Below, one piece after another: positions 8,345 through 16,055 of a stretch of DNA of 64,000 nucleotides. The number at the start of each line of letters is the position of its first letter. Position 1 is the stretch's first letter. Made by a program: the position numbers and the translations under genes. The DNA comes from Bacteroidales bacterium (GTDB lineage Bacteria > Bacteroidota > Bacteroidia > Bacteroidales > FEN-979): NCBI GenBank assembly GCA_030681475.1, contig JAUXWT010000044.1, positions 1 to 64,000 of the forward strand, written 5' to 3'. The notes below the pieces were generated by a model. That model was not told the origin of the DNA. It ran no database searches and saw only the letters and a list, made by a program, of their open reading frames with translations.

Positions 8345-9613
8345 TTGGCCGGAATCTACATCCATATCCCGTTTTGCCGGCGTAAATGCCATTACTGTAA
8401 CTTCTTTTCACTGGCCTCGCAGAAACACAAGGGGGCGTTCCTTGAAGCGCTGAAAAAGGAGATCTTGCTGACCAGGGATTACCTTGCCGGTGACCCGGTG
8501 AACACGATCTATTTTGGCGGGGGAACGCCGTCGGTTTACAGCCCGGGAGAGTTGCAGGAGGTGGTGGAGATGTTTGCCTCACCCTCTGACGAGGTTGTCC
8601 CAAAAGTCTCTTTTTACCGCAGAGACGCAAAGGCGCAGAGAAATAAAGCATTGATTGTGAATCCTCTGCGTCTCTGCGTCTCCGCGGATAATCTTAAAAA
8701 GCTACCTTTTGATACCACTTCGAGAGACCTTATTCCGTCCAATCCGGAAATTACGCTGGAGGTTAACCCGGAGGATGTGACGAAGGGGTTTGTTTCGGAG
8801 CTTAAGGGGACGTGGTTCAACAGGTTTAGTTTGGGGGTGCAGTCTTTTTCGGACGAAGACCTGGGTTCCCTGAACCGGTCGCATTCAGCAAGACAGGCTT
8901 TGCTTGCAGTTCAATTATTGCAGGAGGCGGAGTATGAAAATATCAGCATCGACCTGATTTATGGGATTCCCGGCGCCTCTTCCGCGCGGTGGAAGAAAAA
9001 CCTTGAAATTGCATTTTCACTCGGGGTTCCGCACATTTCGGCCTATGCGCTTACCGTCGAACCAAAAACACCGCTGGCCTGGATGATCGACAGGCATAAA
9101 TCGGAGCCTGTCAACGAAGAAATTCAGATTGATCAATTCAGGATCCTGATGGAAAAAACGAAGGAAAAGGGGTATCTTCAATATGAGATCTCCAACTTCT
9201 GCAAGCCCGGACGACATGCGGTACACAACACCAACTACTGGAATGGCATCCCGTATCTCGGGCTCGGCCCTTCGGCACACAGCTTTAACGGAACCTCCAG
9301 GCGGTGGAATATTTCAAACCTGTCGAAATACATCGATCTCATGGATAAGGGTGAATGTATTTACGAAGAAGAGATCCTGACAACGGTTCAGAAATACAAC
9401 GAATATGTGATGACCTCGCTGCGGACGATGTGGGGATGCGAAAGCCGGAAGATCATTTCAGATTTCGGATTTCAGATTTCAGATTTTTTCAGGGAAAACG
9501 CACTCCCCATGATCGGAAAGGGAATGCTCACCGAAATCTCCGGGATTTATTACCTGACCGATGAAGGAAAGCTGTTTGCTGACAGGGTTGCTAGTGAGTT
9601 GTTTCTGGTTTAG
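8345..9613 (+). CDS. hemW: radical SAM HemW-family protein with in-frame repeat inserts
   Basis: Heme chaperone/coproporphyrinogen-oxidase-like radical SAM protein. It starts with TTG; the frame opens MAGIYIHIPFC and the CxxxCxxC cluster site is CRRKCHYC. FGGGTPS, EVNPEDV, SLGVQSF, LIYGIPG, GLGPSAHSF and a C-terminal LTDEG...ASELF all match HemW. Two oddities: residues about 83-126, between the GGGTPS strand and EITLEVNPEDV, are an extra segment encoded by a palindromic repeat (8591-8721), and residues about 371-381 are encoded by a heptamer tandem repeat (9455-9489). The frame stays open through both, so the gene is probably functional. Length 422 aa against about 375-380 usual, which matches the first insert. 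Confidence 0.9.
   Translation: MAGIYIHIPFCRRKCHYCNFFSLASQKHKGAFLEALKKEILLTRDYLAGDPVNTIYFGGGTPSVYSPGELQEVVEMFASPSDEVVPKVSFYRRDAKAQRNKALIVNPLRLCVSADNLKKLPFDTTSRDLIPSNPEITLEVNPEDVTKGFVSELKGTWFNRFSLGVQSFSDEDLGSLNRSHSARQALLAVQLLQEAEYENISIDLIYGIPGASSARWKKNLEIAFSLGVPHISAYALTVEPKTPLAWMIDRHKSEPVNEEIQIDQFRILMEKTKEKGYLQYEISNFCKPGRHAVHNTNYWNGIPYLGLGPSAHSFNGTSRRWNISNLSKYIDLMDKGECIYEEEILTTVQKYNEYVMTSLRTMWGCESRKIISDFGFQISDFFRENALPMIGKGMLTEISGIYYLTDEGKLFADRVASELFLV
8591..8721 (+). repeat. composite palindromic element inside hemW
   Basis: Outer arms GAGGTTGTCCCAAAAG (8591-8606) and CTTTTGATACCACTTC (8706-8721) are imperfect inverted copies. Inside lies a second inverted repeat, ACCGCAGAGACGC...AGAGAAA (8616-8643) against TCTGCGTCTCTGCGTCTCCG...(8665-8687). 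The inner unit recurs almost unchanged at 41903-41967. The element is read through in frame as hemW residues 83-126. Confidence 0.8.
9455..9489 (+). repeat. heptamer tandem repeat inside hemW
   Basis: Four exact or near-exact copies of ATTTCAG (9455, 9462 with one change, 9469, 9476) and a degenerate fifth (ATTTTTT). It is translated as ISDFGFQISDF. The unit length is not a multiple of three, so gain or loss of one copy would shift the hemW frame. Confidence 0.75.
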
Positions 9614-9651
9614 GTACCTCAACCCCCCAACCCATTCTCCCGGTTGAAAAA

Positions 9652-9739
9652 GCACCTCATCCCCCTGAGAGAGTGTCTCAAAAGGTGAAAAACTTTGTGT
9701 CCCCTCTCCTTGAGGAGAAGGGGTCAGGGGGTGAGGTGC
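9652..9739. repeat. inverted dispersed repeat between hemW and the methyltransferase
   Basis: GCACCTCATCCCCCTGA (9652) and TCAGGGGGTGAGGTGC (9724-9739) form an imperfect inverted pair around about 55 bases that include a CTCCTTGAGGAG hairpin. The right part is the same family as 4671-4726. It sits between convergent genes and could fold as an RNA hairpin at both 3' ends. Confidence 0.6.
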
Positions 9740-9740
9740 A

Positions 9741-10688
9741 TTATCCAAACCTCAGAAACGTTCCCAACGGCAGCTTTCTTTTTGCCTTGTCTTCAAAATA
9801 AAATTCCCCGCATTCCATTCCGGGTATTTCTCCGAAACGGGTTTTAACCAGACTCTCCGGGATCAGCGCCGAAAATCCCATGGAATAGAGGCTCAGCACA
9901 AAAAACCCCTGCTCCGGAACGAGCAGTTGTTTGCAAAGGGCGATTATTTCATCGATCGAATCCTCCAGGATCCATTTCTCGCCGTCAGGTCCCCGTCCAT
10001 AGGCAGGAGGATCGAGAATAATACCATCATAAAGATTGCCCCGCTTCACTTCACGGCGGACAAAGTTCATGGCATCCTCCACCACCCAGCGGATGTTGTC
10101 GAGGCCACTCGCCTCCATCATCTCTTTGGCCCAGGTGATGACCGGCTTGACCGAATCCACATGCACCACGTCGGCCCCGGCTGCCTTCGCGGCCAATGAA
10201 GCGCCGCCGGTGTAAGCGAAGAGGTTCAACACGCGTGACGTGTGACGCGTGACACGTGACGGAATTTCAGTTTTGCCATTTGCATTTTGATCTTTGAGTT
10301 TTGATCTTTGAGTTATTATATCGTAGATATAATTCCAGTTGATCGCCTGCTCCGGAAACACGCCAATATGGCCAAAGGCGGTCAGCCCGAGCCGGAAGGT
10401 CAGGTTCATCTGTTTGTACTGATAGCTGATGTTCCATTGATCGGGCATCTTCGGTTTCCGGATCCATGATCCGCGTTCGGATTCCTCACCGGCCGCCTTC
10501 TTTCCCTTCATGCGTACATAACGGGCATGGGAGAGGCTCTCCCATTCTTTTTCAGAAAGCGATTTCTGCCACACCGCCTGCGGCTCCGGGCGGATCAGGA
10601 TATATTTCCCGAACCGCTCCAGCTTTTCCCGGCTGCCGGTGTCGATCAGTTCATAATCGGTCCAGCCGGTTGAAGTAAGGATTTCCAT
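9741..10688 (-). CDS. class I SAM methyltransferase, RlmI/RlmK-like, with in-frame insert
   Basis: Rossmann-fold methyltransferase of 315 aa, most like the Bacteroidota proteins annotated as class I rRNA (cytosine) methyltransferases. Evidence: the N-terminal RKYILIRPEPQA-like strand, GVFPEQAINWNYI, motif I VLNLFAYTGGASLAA, acidic VDSVK, VEDAMNFV and the motif IV variant DPPAYGRG. Residues about 125-153, between NWNYIYDII and motif I, are unlike the family and are encoded by repeated DNA (10230-10314); homologues join these elements with only a few residues. The frame is intact, so the protein is probably active. Substrate base is not certain. Confidence 0.82.
   Translation of the reverse strand: MEILTSTGWTDYELIDTGSREKLERFGKYILIRPEPQAVWQKSLSEKEWESLSHARYVRMKGKKAAGEESERGSWIRKPKMPDQWNISYQYKQMNLTFRLGLTAFGHIGVFPEQAINWNYIYDIITQRSKLKDQNANGKTEIPSRVTRHTSRVLNLFAYTGGASLAAKAAGADVVHVDSVKPVITWAKEMMEASGLDNIRWVVEDAMNFVRREVKRGNLYDGIILDPPAYGRGPDGEKWILEDSIDEIIALCKQLLVPEQGFFVLSLYSMGFSALIPESLVKTRFGEIPGMECGEFYFEDKAKRKLPLGTFLRFG
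10230..10314. repeat. repeat filler inside the methyltransferase gene
   Basis: Two tandem copies of the 14-mer TTGATCTTTGAGTT (10287-10300, 10301-10314) and a run of near-palindromic GTGACRCGTGAC words (about 10230-10262). It is translated in frame on the minus strand as a basic, low-complexity segment (TQRSKLKDQNANGKTE and so on). Confidence 0.7.
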
Positions 10689-10720
10689 TGTTGATTATCA
10701 GCATTAGTTATAAATGCATG

Positions 10721-11014
10721 TTATACTGCGTTGAGTTTGCGTTTTTTAATCGCTTTAAATTCTTTCGCCTTCTTGTTCATCTCTTCTTCGACATCAAAAT
10801 CGTTTTGAAGTCCCAACCAAAATTTGGCAGAATTCCCAAAATAACTACTCAGGCGAATTGCAGTATCGGCTGTTATCCTTCTGTTCCCTTTAATAATTTC
10901 AACATTGTAAGAATGCCCGTCGATCCATTTAAAGGTTACCCTCCATTGATAAGAATATCTGTGTCAGACCAAACACCAGGAAAAATTCCTGTCCTGGTTA
11001 AGATATTCTTTCAT
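10721..11014 (-). pseudogene. HigA-like antitoxin, disrupted
   Basis: A 98-codon frame starting MKEYLNQDRNF is closed by TGA at codon 17, yet the same frame reopens and ends with a clear HigA/XRE C-terminal half: IIKGNRRITADTAIRLS, YFGNSAKFWLGLQND. The N-terminal helix-turn-helix is garbled between codons 10 and 40, consistent with paired frameshifts. Its ATG overlaps the toxin stop codon (ATGA at 11011-11014), so it was the third gene of the toxin-antitoxin operon. The total length (97 aa) fits HigA. I judge it inactive as written; a sequencing error could only explain it if two changes are allowed. Confidence 0.7.
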
Positions 11015-11322
11015 CGCTTCCGCATTCGTTTACTAAGTTTTTTTGGACTCCGACTGAAATGAAAAACGGCAAAAACGTTGATAATATCTTCTGTTAGATA
11101 GAAATATATACCAAAGGGAAACCTGTTTACAAGTGCTTTCCTGATATTTGATTTTTCCTGGGAAAATTGCAGCGGACTTTTTTCAATACGCCTTAAAACA
11201 ACATCAACTTCGTTAATAAAATCATTTCCAAGTCCGGGCTTTTGCAATTCATAAAATTCATACCCCAACCGTAAATCAAGTTCTGCAAAAGGATTAATGA
11301 TTAGTTTGAAGGTTTTTTTCAT
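11011..11322 (-). CDS. ParE/RelE-family toxin
   Basis: Small basic protein of 103 aa with the ParE/RelE plasmid-stabilisation pattern: an N-terminal strand (FKLIINPFAELDL), paired helices containing GLGNDFINEVD, then FPFGIYFYLTEDIINVFAVFHFSRSPKK, in which the FPFGIYF strand and the VFAVFH strand are typical. RelE members cleave mRNA on ribosomes while ParE members poison gyrase; the sequence does not decide. Its start overlaps the antitoxin stop by four bases, the usual arrangement for translational coupling. Confidence 0.82.
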   Translation of the reverse strand: MKKTFKLIINPFAELDLRLGYEFYELQKPGLGNDFINEVDVVLRRIEKSPLQFSQEKSNIRKALVNRFPFGIYFYLTEDIINVFAVFHFSRSPKKLSKRMRKR

Positions 11323-11543
11323 AATGGGAATGAGCTTTTTAACTCATCCCAGTTCTTCCCGATTTCCGGATTTTTAATTACATAGGCTAATCTTATTTCC
11401 AACTCTTTCTGAAGTTCTTCCGATAATTCAGAATTATCATCGTAAACCTTTAAAAAGTGATAATCTTTTGATAGTTCTTTAAGCATTTTGACAATGCTCC
11501 TTGCCTTTTCAGATGTATCATTAATTGTTACCGTATAAGTCAT
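11319..11543 (-). CDS. cognate antitoxin-like small protein
   Basis: 74-aa acidic-to-neutral protein directly upstream of the ParE/RelE toxin with an ATGA overlap. It begins MTYTVTINDTSEKARSIVKM, a short beta strand and a helix, and ends with WDELKSSF, a pattern I recognise from unnamed antitoxins next to ParE-like toxins in Bacteroidota. The position and size make it the likely neutraliser and autorepressor. No named DNA-binding fold can be assigned from sequence alone. Confidence 0.7.
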   Translation of the reverse strand: MTYTVTINDTSEKARSIVKMLKELSKDYHFLKVYDDNSELSEELQKELEIRLAYVIKNPEIGKNWDELKSSFPL

Positions 11544-11565
11544 AGCTTTGTGAGGATTTAATATA

Positions 11566-11573
11566 CAAATATA
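11566..11573 (-). promoter_or_regulatory. -7 box for the toxin-antitoxin operon
   Basis: TATATTTG on the minus strand, 23 bases before the antitoxin ATG, an exact TAnnTTTG match. A GTATA...TATAC-like near-repeat surrounds it and could be the site of autoregulation. Confidence 0.5.
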
Positions 11574-11643
11574 CTCAATTTATACCTCCGGCTATAGCAA
11601 ATTCAAACAATTTCAGGATAAAACCAATACAGGTGATCTGTAA

Positions 11644-13161
11644 TTAAAGCTTCTCTTTCTGCACCGGCCATCCGTCTTCCCGCTCTTTTGCTTTCTTATC
11701 CCATCCGGGGACTACCGATTTAATCCATTCTGCTTTTTCCGATTGCAGTTTAGCCATGTCCAGCCCGATAAAGGCCTGGGCTTTTTGCTTTGTTTCCAGG
11801 TCGGGATAAGCGATTTGCTCATTCTTGCCATGTTTTGCAAGGACCCTCGCCAGCATGACCCTCGCTTCATTGGATTCAGCCATGGATAATCCGATGATCC
11901 TGGAAACCTCGACCGGCGAATGGAATGCGTTGCCATGTCCGGCTGCCGCAAAATCCCAATACCACTGTGCATTGCGGATATGCTGAAGCAGGGGATCCAT
12001 CTCCCCGGCAACAGCTCCGGCATCCCAGGCGGCCTTTGCCTCCACATGCGCTTTTACCAGTAATATCTCAGCCCTGTCGCGGATCTCCTTTACTTTTCGC
12101 TGCCGTTCGTAAACATTATTGCGCAGGGTCTCTTCGCTTTCGCGGTGGCATACCTGGCAGGTGTTGGATATATTTTCTAACGGACTTGTGATTTTATGGC
12201 TGGTGAATTTCTGGCCACCCTCCTTGATGTATGGCATATGGCAATCGGCGCAAGCCACACCTCGCTGGGCATGGATCCCGGTCAGAAAAACCTCATAATC
12301 GGGGTGCTGTGCCTTGAGGATCGGCGCCCTGCTGATTTGATGGGTAAAGTCGGTAAATCCAATCGTGTTGTAATATTTCAGGGCGCTGTCGGCGCTGAGG
12401 CCGAGTTTCCATGGGAAGGTCAGGTAAGGGATATCCAATGCATTGGGACGTTTCTTGTCAAAATAATACTCCACATGGCATTGGGCACACACCAGCGACC
12501 GCATCTCCTGATGTGTGGCTTTTGAGATATCCTTTCCCATCGACTGAAACGCTTCGACGAGCGCCGGGCGGGTAATGCGCAGATCCATGGTCTTGGGGTC
12601 ATGACAATCGGCACAACCAATGTAGTTAATGACCTCATGGCCTTTTGAAGCCCATTTGCCTTTGTAAAACTCCTTCGGTCCCATTTTTTCCATCAGCCGG
12701 GGTACGTCCGGGCTTTTGCAGGTCCAGCAGGTGTTGGGCTGGGGGCCGTCATCAGGTCCTTTGGGTATGCCTGTACGCAGCGTATTTCGAATGTCGGTGA
12801 TGGCATAATAGTGGCCTCTTGGCGTGTAATAGTCTTTTGAGAAAGCGTAACCGGCCCAAAGAACAACCATCCGCGGATCGTGTTCCAGTGCATCGGCAGT
12901 CGCATTTCCGTTAAACTCGCTCCGAAACCCGGTATCGGCCGTTTTCAGGTAACTCTGATACTCCCTCGGAAAATTTTCTCCCCAAAGCTCATTCCTCGGT
13001 TCATATTCTTCGAGATTAACTTTTGGTTTGTAAACATACTCAGCCTCCGCTTTTCGCTCAACGATCGAGGAGGCCAGCAGCCCGAGCAGAAAAACAATGA
13101 TGATAGTGCCGAAAAACAGCACCCAGAGAATCCAGGGTTCGCGTTTAAGATAGTTTTCCAT
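11644..13161 (-). CDS. nrfA: cytochrome c nitrite reductase, catalytic subunit
   Basis: Pentaheme periplasmic enzyme that reduces nitrite to ammonium with six electrons. The active-site heme has the diagnostic lysine ligand in CWTCK, and the other four are CXXCH (CADCH, CAQCH, CADCH, CQVCH). An N-terminal membrane/signal segment (WILWVLFFGTIIIVFLLGLL) exports it. The 505-aa length is normal. nrfH lies immediately upstream on the same strand (85-base gap), so electrons come from menaquinol through NrfH. This supports nitrite ammonification or nitrite detoxification by the organism. Confidence 0.97.
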   Translation of the reverse strand: MENYLKREPWILWVLFFGTIIIVFLLGLLASSIVERKAEAEYVYKPKVNLEEYEPRNELWGENFPREYQSYLKTADTGFRSEFNGNATADALEHDPRMVVLWAGYAFSKDYYTPRGHYYAITDIRNTLRTGIPKGPDDGPQPNTCWTCKSPDVPRLMEKMGPKEFYKGKWASKGHEVINYIGCADCHDPKTMDLRITRPALVEAFQSMGKDISKATHQEMRSLVCAQCHVEYYFDKKRPNALDIPYLTFPWKLGLSADSALKYYNTIGFTDFTHQISRAPILKAQHPDYEVFLTGIHAQRGVACADCHMPYIKEGGQKFTSHKITSPLENISNTCQVCHRESEETLRNNVYERQRKVKEIRDRAEILLVKAHVEAKAAWDAGAVAGEMDPLLQHIRNAQWYWDFAAAGHGNAFHSPVEVSRIIGLSMAESNEARVMLARVLAKHGKNEQIAYPDLETKQKAQAFIGLDMAKLQSEKAEWIKSVVPGWDKKAKEREDGWPVQKEKL

Positions 13162-13246
13162 ATGGTAAAAAATTAAGCGGCAAAGAGAATTTATTTAACC
13201 CTTTTTAATTTCTAACTTCAATATTCGTTAATCAATATTCGATATT

Positions 13247-13819
13247 CTATTCATCTTCCTCCCGTTCCGTCCGGCTTTCTATCTTTGTCTTCACCAGTGC
13301 ATTGGGTGTGGATGAAAGCCCGTTTACCCTGCTATGCGGAGTTTCGCGGTGACATTCGATGCATCGCCGTTCTTTCAGGTGATTGTGGTACCCCGGAAGC
13401 ACGCTCCCCAGGTATTCGTTACCCACGACCCGTTCATGGCATCGGATGCAGTTGGCCTGCACGGCGATTTTTCCTGCTTCCCTGATGTAAATTACCTGGG
13501 GCTCGGTGCGGAGGGTGAATATCGTGGCATGCCTCAACCCGTCCTGGGCCTTGAATAAGTACTTGCTGAAAATGTTGTCGTGTGGCACATGGCAGTCGTT
13601 GCAGGTGGCCACATTCCGGTGCGAGCTGTGCGCCCAGTCGTAAAACTGCGGGTTCATCACATGACAATTGATACAGGTCTCCGGGTTGTCCGACAAGTAG
13701 GAATGGGCTTTTGAGATGTACAGTACAAATACCGTGAGTCCGAAGAAAATGCCAAGTAATATGACCACTGTTGGCCTCCAGTTGTCGGGTGGGATCAGGA
13801 GCAGGATGAGTTTTTTCAT
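13247..13819 (-). CDS. nrfH: cytochrome c nitrite reductase, quinol-oxidising subunit
   Basis: NapC/NirT-type tetraheme membrane cytochrome that takes electrons from menaquinol and passes them to NrfA. One N-terminal membrane anchor (VVILLGIFFGLTVFVLYIS) is followed by four CXXCH sites: CINCH, CNDCH, CIRCH, CIECH; the Met in CINCHVM fits the unusual first-heme ligation of NrfH. The frame extends to 13861, but a -7 box lies at 13859-13866, so I use the internal ATG (MKKLILLLIPPDNW). Divergent from dnaG. Confidence 0.95.
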   Translation of the reverse strand: MKKLILLLIPPDNWRPTVVILLGIFFGLTVFVLYISKAHSYLSDNPETCINCHVMNPQFYDWAHSSHRNVATCNDCHVPHDNIFSKYLFKAQDGLRHATIFTLRTEPQVIYIREAGKIAVQANCIRCHERVVGNEYLGSVLPGYHNHLKERRCIECHRETPHSRVNGLSSTPNALVKTKIESRTEREEDE

Positions 13820-13858
13820 AGCAGAAGAGTCCGTCGTGCATTGGACGAAACAACAGGA

Positions 13859-13866
13859 CAAATATA
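13859..13866 (-). promoter_or_regulatory. -7 box for nrfHA
   Basis: TATATTTG on the minus strand, 39 bases before the nrfH ATG at 13819. It lies upstream of the chosen start and over the alternative one, so it decides the start. No FNR-like TTGAT-N4-ATCAA site was seen next to it. Confidence 0.5.
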
Positions 13867-13994
13867 GTATCTTTTTCTATATGTTTACCACTGAAGGCGG
13901 AATCTTAACATTTGATAAGGGACTGCTTAAATTTCATTATTTCCGCTGAATCCTGCCCTAATTATTCGTATTTTCGCACAAGGGATACCGGAAT

Positions 13995-15941
13995 ATGATC
14001 AACCATGAAACCATCGATACCATCATCCAGACTGCCCGCATTGAGGAGGTAATTGGCGAGTTTGTCACCCTGCGGCGTCGCGGGGTCAACCAGATCGGAC
14101 TGTGCCCCTTCCACAATGAAAAAACGCCCTCTTTCACCGTTTCTCCCGCCAAAGGGATCTACAAGTGCTTTGGCTGCGGAAAAGCGGGGAATGCGGTCAA
14201 TTTCATCATGGAGCATGAACATTTCTCCTATCCCGAAGCCCTCAAATACCTGGCAAGAAAATACAACATCGAGGTAGAAGAAGAGGAACGTACCCCCGAA
14301 CAGCTTCTGGAACTCAATGAGAAGGAGAGCCTTTACAACCTCAACCTTTTCGCACAGCAGTATTTTTCAAAGATGCTGACGGAATCCGAGGAAGGAAAAG
14401 CCATCGGGATGAGTTATTTCAGGGAACGCGGTATGCGTGAAGATATCGTAAACAAATTTCAACTGGGATTCAGTCCCGGAAAATGGGAAGCTTTCTCCGA
14501 ACATGCCATTCAGCACGGTTATAAAAAAGAGTACCTGGTGAAAACCGGCTTGTCGATCGACAAGGAGACCCGCCTGTATGACCGTTTCCATGGCCGCGTC
14601 ATGTTCCCCATACACAGTGCATCAGGCCGCGTGATCGGATTTGGCGGACGCATTCTTGGGGGTGATAAAGCTCAGGCTAAATATGTCAATTCTCCCGAAT
14701 CCGACATCTACAACAAAAGTAAAACCCTCTACGGGATCTATTTTGCTAAAAACGCCATCATTTCAAAGGATAACTGCCTTCTGGTGGAGGGTTACACCGA
14801 TGTGATCTCCATGTACCAGGCGGGCATCGAAAATGTGGTAGCGTCGTCGGGAACCTCACTCACCCACGACCAGGTACGCATGATCCAGCGATACACTCCG
14901 AATATCACCATCCTTTATGATGGCGACCCGGCCGGGATCAAAGCCTCCTTCCGTGGCATCGACATGATCGTGGAACAGGGGATGAACGTGAAAATCGTCC
15001 TCTTTCCCGATGGCGAAGATCCCGATTCTTATGCCCGCAAACATCATCCCGTGGAGGTTGAAGCATTTATAACCTCCAATGCGGTCAATTTCATCCTGTT
15101 CAAAACCAGGCTGCTTCTCGAAGAGACACATAACGACCCGATTAAAAAGGCTGCCCTGATCAAGGAAATTGTCAACACCATTGCCCTCATTCCCGATGGG
15201 ATATCCCGCTCCCTTTATGTAAAGGAATGTTCATCGCTGATGGCCATCTCCGAGCAGGCGCTCATGGGCGAACTGAATAAGATCCTGCGGTCAAAGCTGA
15301 AAAAAAGTTCGCCGGATCTTGACAAGGAAATGGAGGCAGTTGCACAGGAGCAAATTACTTCTGAACCACAGATCGACTTTGATCAAGATTCGGCCGAGCA
15401 TCAGGAGAGGGAGATCATCCGCCTGCTTCTTCTTTACGGGCAGGAAACCATACCCATACAACCTGACCCGAATGATGAAGGGGTAGTTCCGGTTTCAGTT
15501 GCCGATTATGTGGTGCACGACATCACCCATGACGAAATGGGTTTTGAGAATGTGCTTTATAAGTCCGTCTTTGAAGAATATGTCCGTGGCGTCGAAAACG
15601 ATACAATACCTGGCCGTGATCATTTTCTCTCAGATGGCAGCCGCGAAATTTCCTCCCTGGCGGTTGACCTGGTGTTCACCCCCTATGAACTGAGCGAAAA
15701 CTGGCTCAGGAACAATATCCTGGTCACAACCGAAGAGAGCCGGCTGAAACTGCATGTCATGCTTGCCCTGCATGCCTTCAAGGCAAGGAAGCTGGAAAAG
15801 ATGATGACTGAGACCCGTAAAAAAATTCATGATGCCGAAACCCCTGAAGCGCAGGACGTTCTGTTGAAGAAATTCAATGAATTGAAAAGGCAGAGTATCA
15901 AAATCAACAAGGATGGATTGGGGCGGATTATAACGCGTTGA
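13995..15941 (+). CDS. dnaG: DNA primase
   Basis: Synthesises RNA primers for lagging-strand replication. The N-terminal zinc ribbon (CPFHNEKTPSF ... YKCFGCGKAGN) is intact, followed by the RNA polymerase core with the TOPRIM acidic motif VEGYTDVISM and LYDGDPAG. The C-terminal region (from about 440) is helical and would bind the DnaB helicase. At 648 aa it has the usual length. It stands alone as a single gene, divergent from nrfHA. Confidence 0.97.
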   Translation: MINHETIDTIIQTARIEEVIGEFVTLRRRGVNQIGLCPFHNEKTPSFTVSPAKGIYKCFGCGKAGNAVNFIMEHEHFSYPEALKYLARKYNIEVEEEERTPEQLLELNEKESLYNLNLFAQQYFSKMLTESEEGKAIGMSYFRERGMREDIVNKFQLGFSPGKWEAFSEHAIQHGYKKEYLVKTGLSIDKETRLYDRFHGRVMFPIHSASGRVIGFGGRILGGDKAQAKYVNSPESDIYNKSKTLYGIYFAKNAIISKDNCLLVEGYTDVISMYQAGIENVVASSGTSLTHDQVRMIQRYTPNITILYDGDPAGIKASFRGIDMIVEQGMNVKIVLFPDGEDPDSYARKHHPVEVEAFITSNAVNFILFKTRLLLEETHNDPIKKAALIKEIVNTIALIPDGISRSLYVKECSSLMAISEQALMGELNKILRSKLKKSSPDLDKEMEAVAQEQITSEPQIDFDQDSAEHQEREIIRLLLLYGQETIPIQPDPNDEGVVPVSVADYVVHDITHDEMGFENVLYKSVFEEYVRGVENDTIPGRDHFLSDGSREISSLAVDLVFTPYELSENWLRNNILVTTEESRLKLHVMLALHAFKARKLEKMMTETRKKIHDAETPEAQDVLLKKFNELKRQSIKINKDGLGRIITR

Positions 15942-15991
15942 GGGATTTAAAATGCAATTGCAATCGCACCAAATAACGTTGTCCCCTTGCC

Positions 15992-16021
15992 AATCCCGTC
16001 AGGGATTGAATATGGGTAGCA
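15992..16021 (+). repeat. REP-like palindrome after dnaG
   Basis: AATCCC-GTCA-GGGATT stem followed by GAATATGGGTAGCA. Stem and tail match the element at 4345-4372. It lies between convergent dnaG and the DUF3857 gene. A second small hairpin (TGTGCCTGCGGCACA, about 16038-16052) follows. Confidence 0.55.
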
Positions 16022-16055
16022 AATCGGCCCATATCATGTGCCTGCGGCACAGATT

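Noticed and set aside
10230..10262. CACGTGAC words as parS sites
   Set aside because: They share only the CACGTGA core with parS and belong to a low-complexity repeat; the full 16-base pattern is missing.
10964..10966. In-frame TGA of the HigA-like gene as recoding or selenocysteine
   Set aside because: No reason for Sec in an antitoxin, and the surrounding N-terminal sequence is garbled; decay explains it better.
10688..11062. 124-codon plus-strand frame
   Set aside because: It lies opposite the HigA-like relic, whose minus-strand translation gives a recognisable antitoxin end; the plus frame has no protein character.
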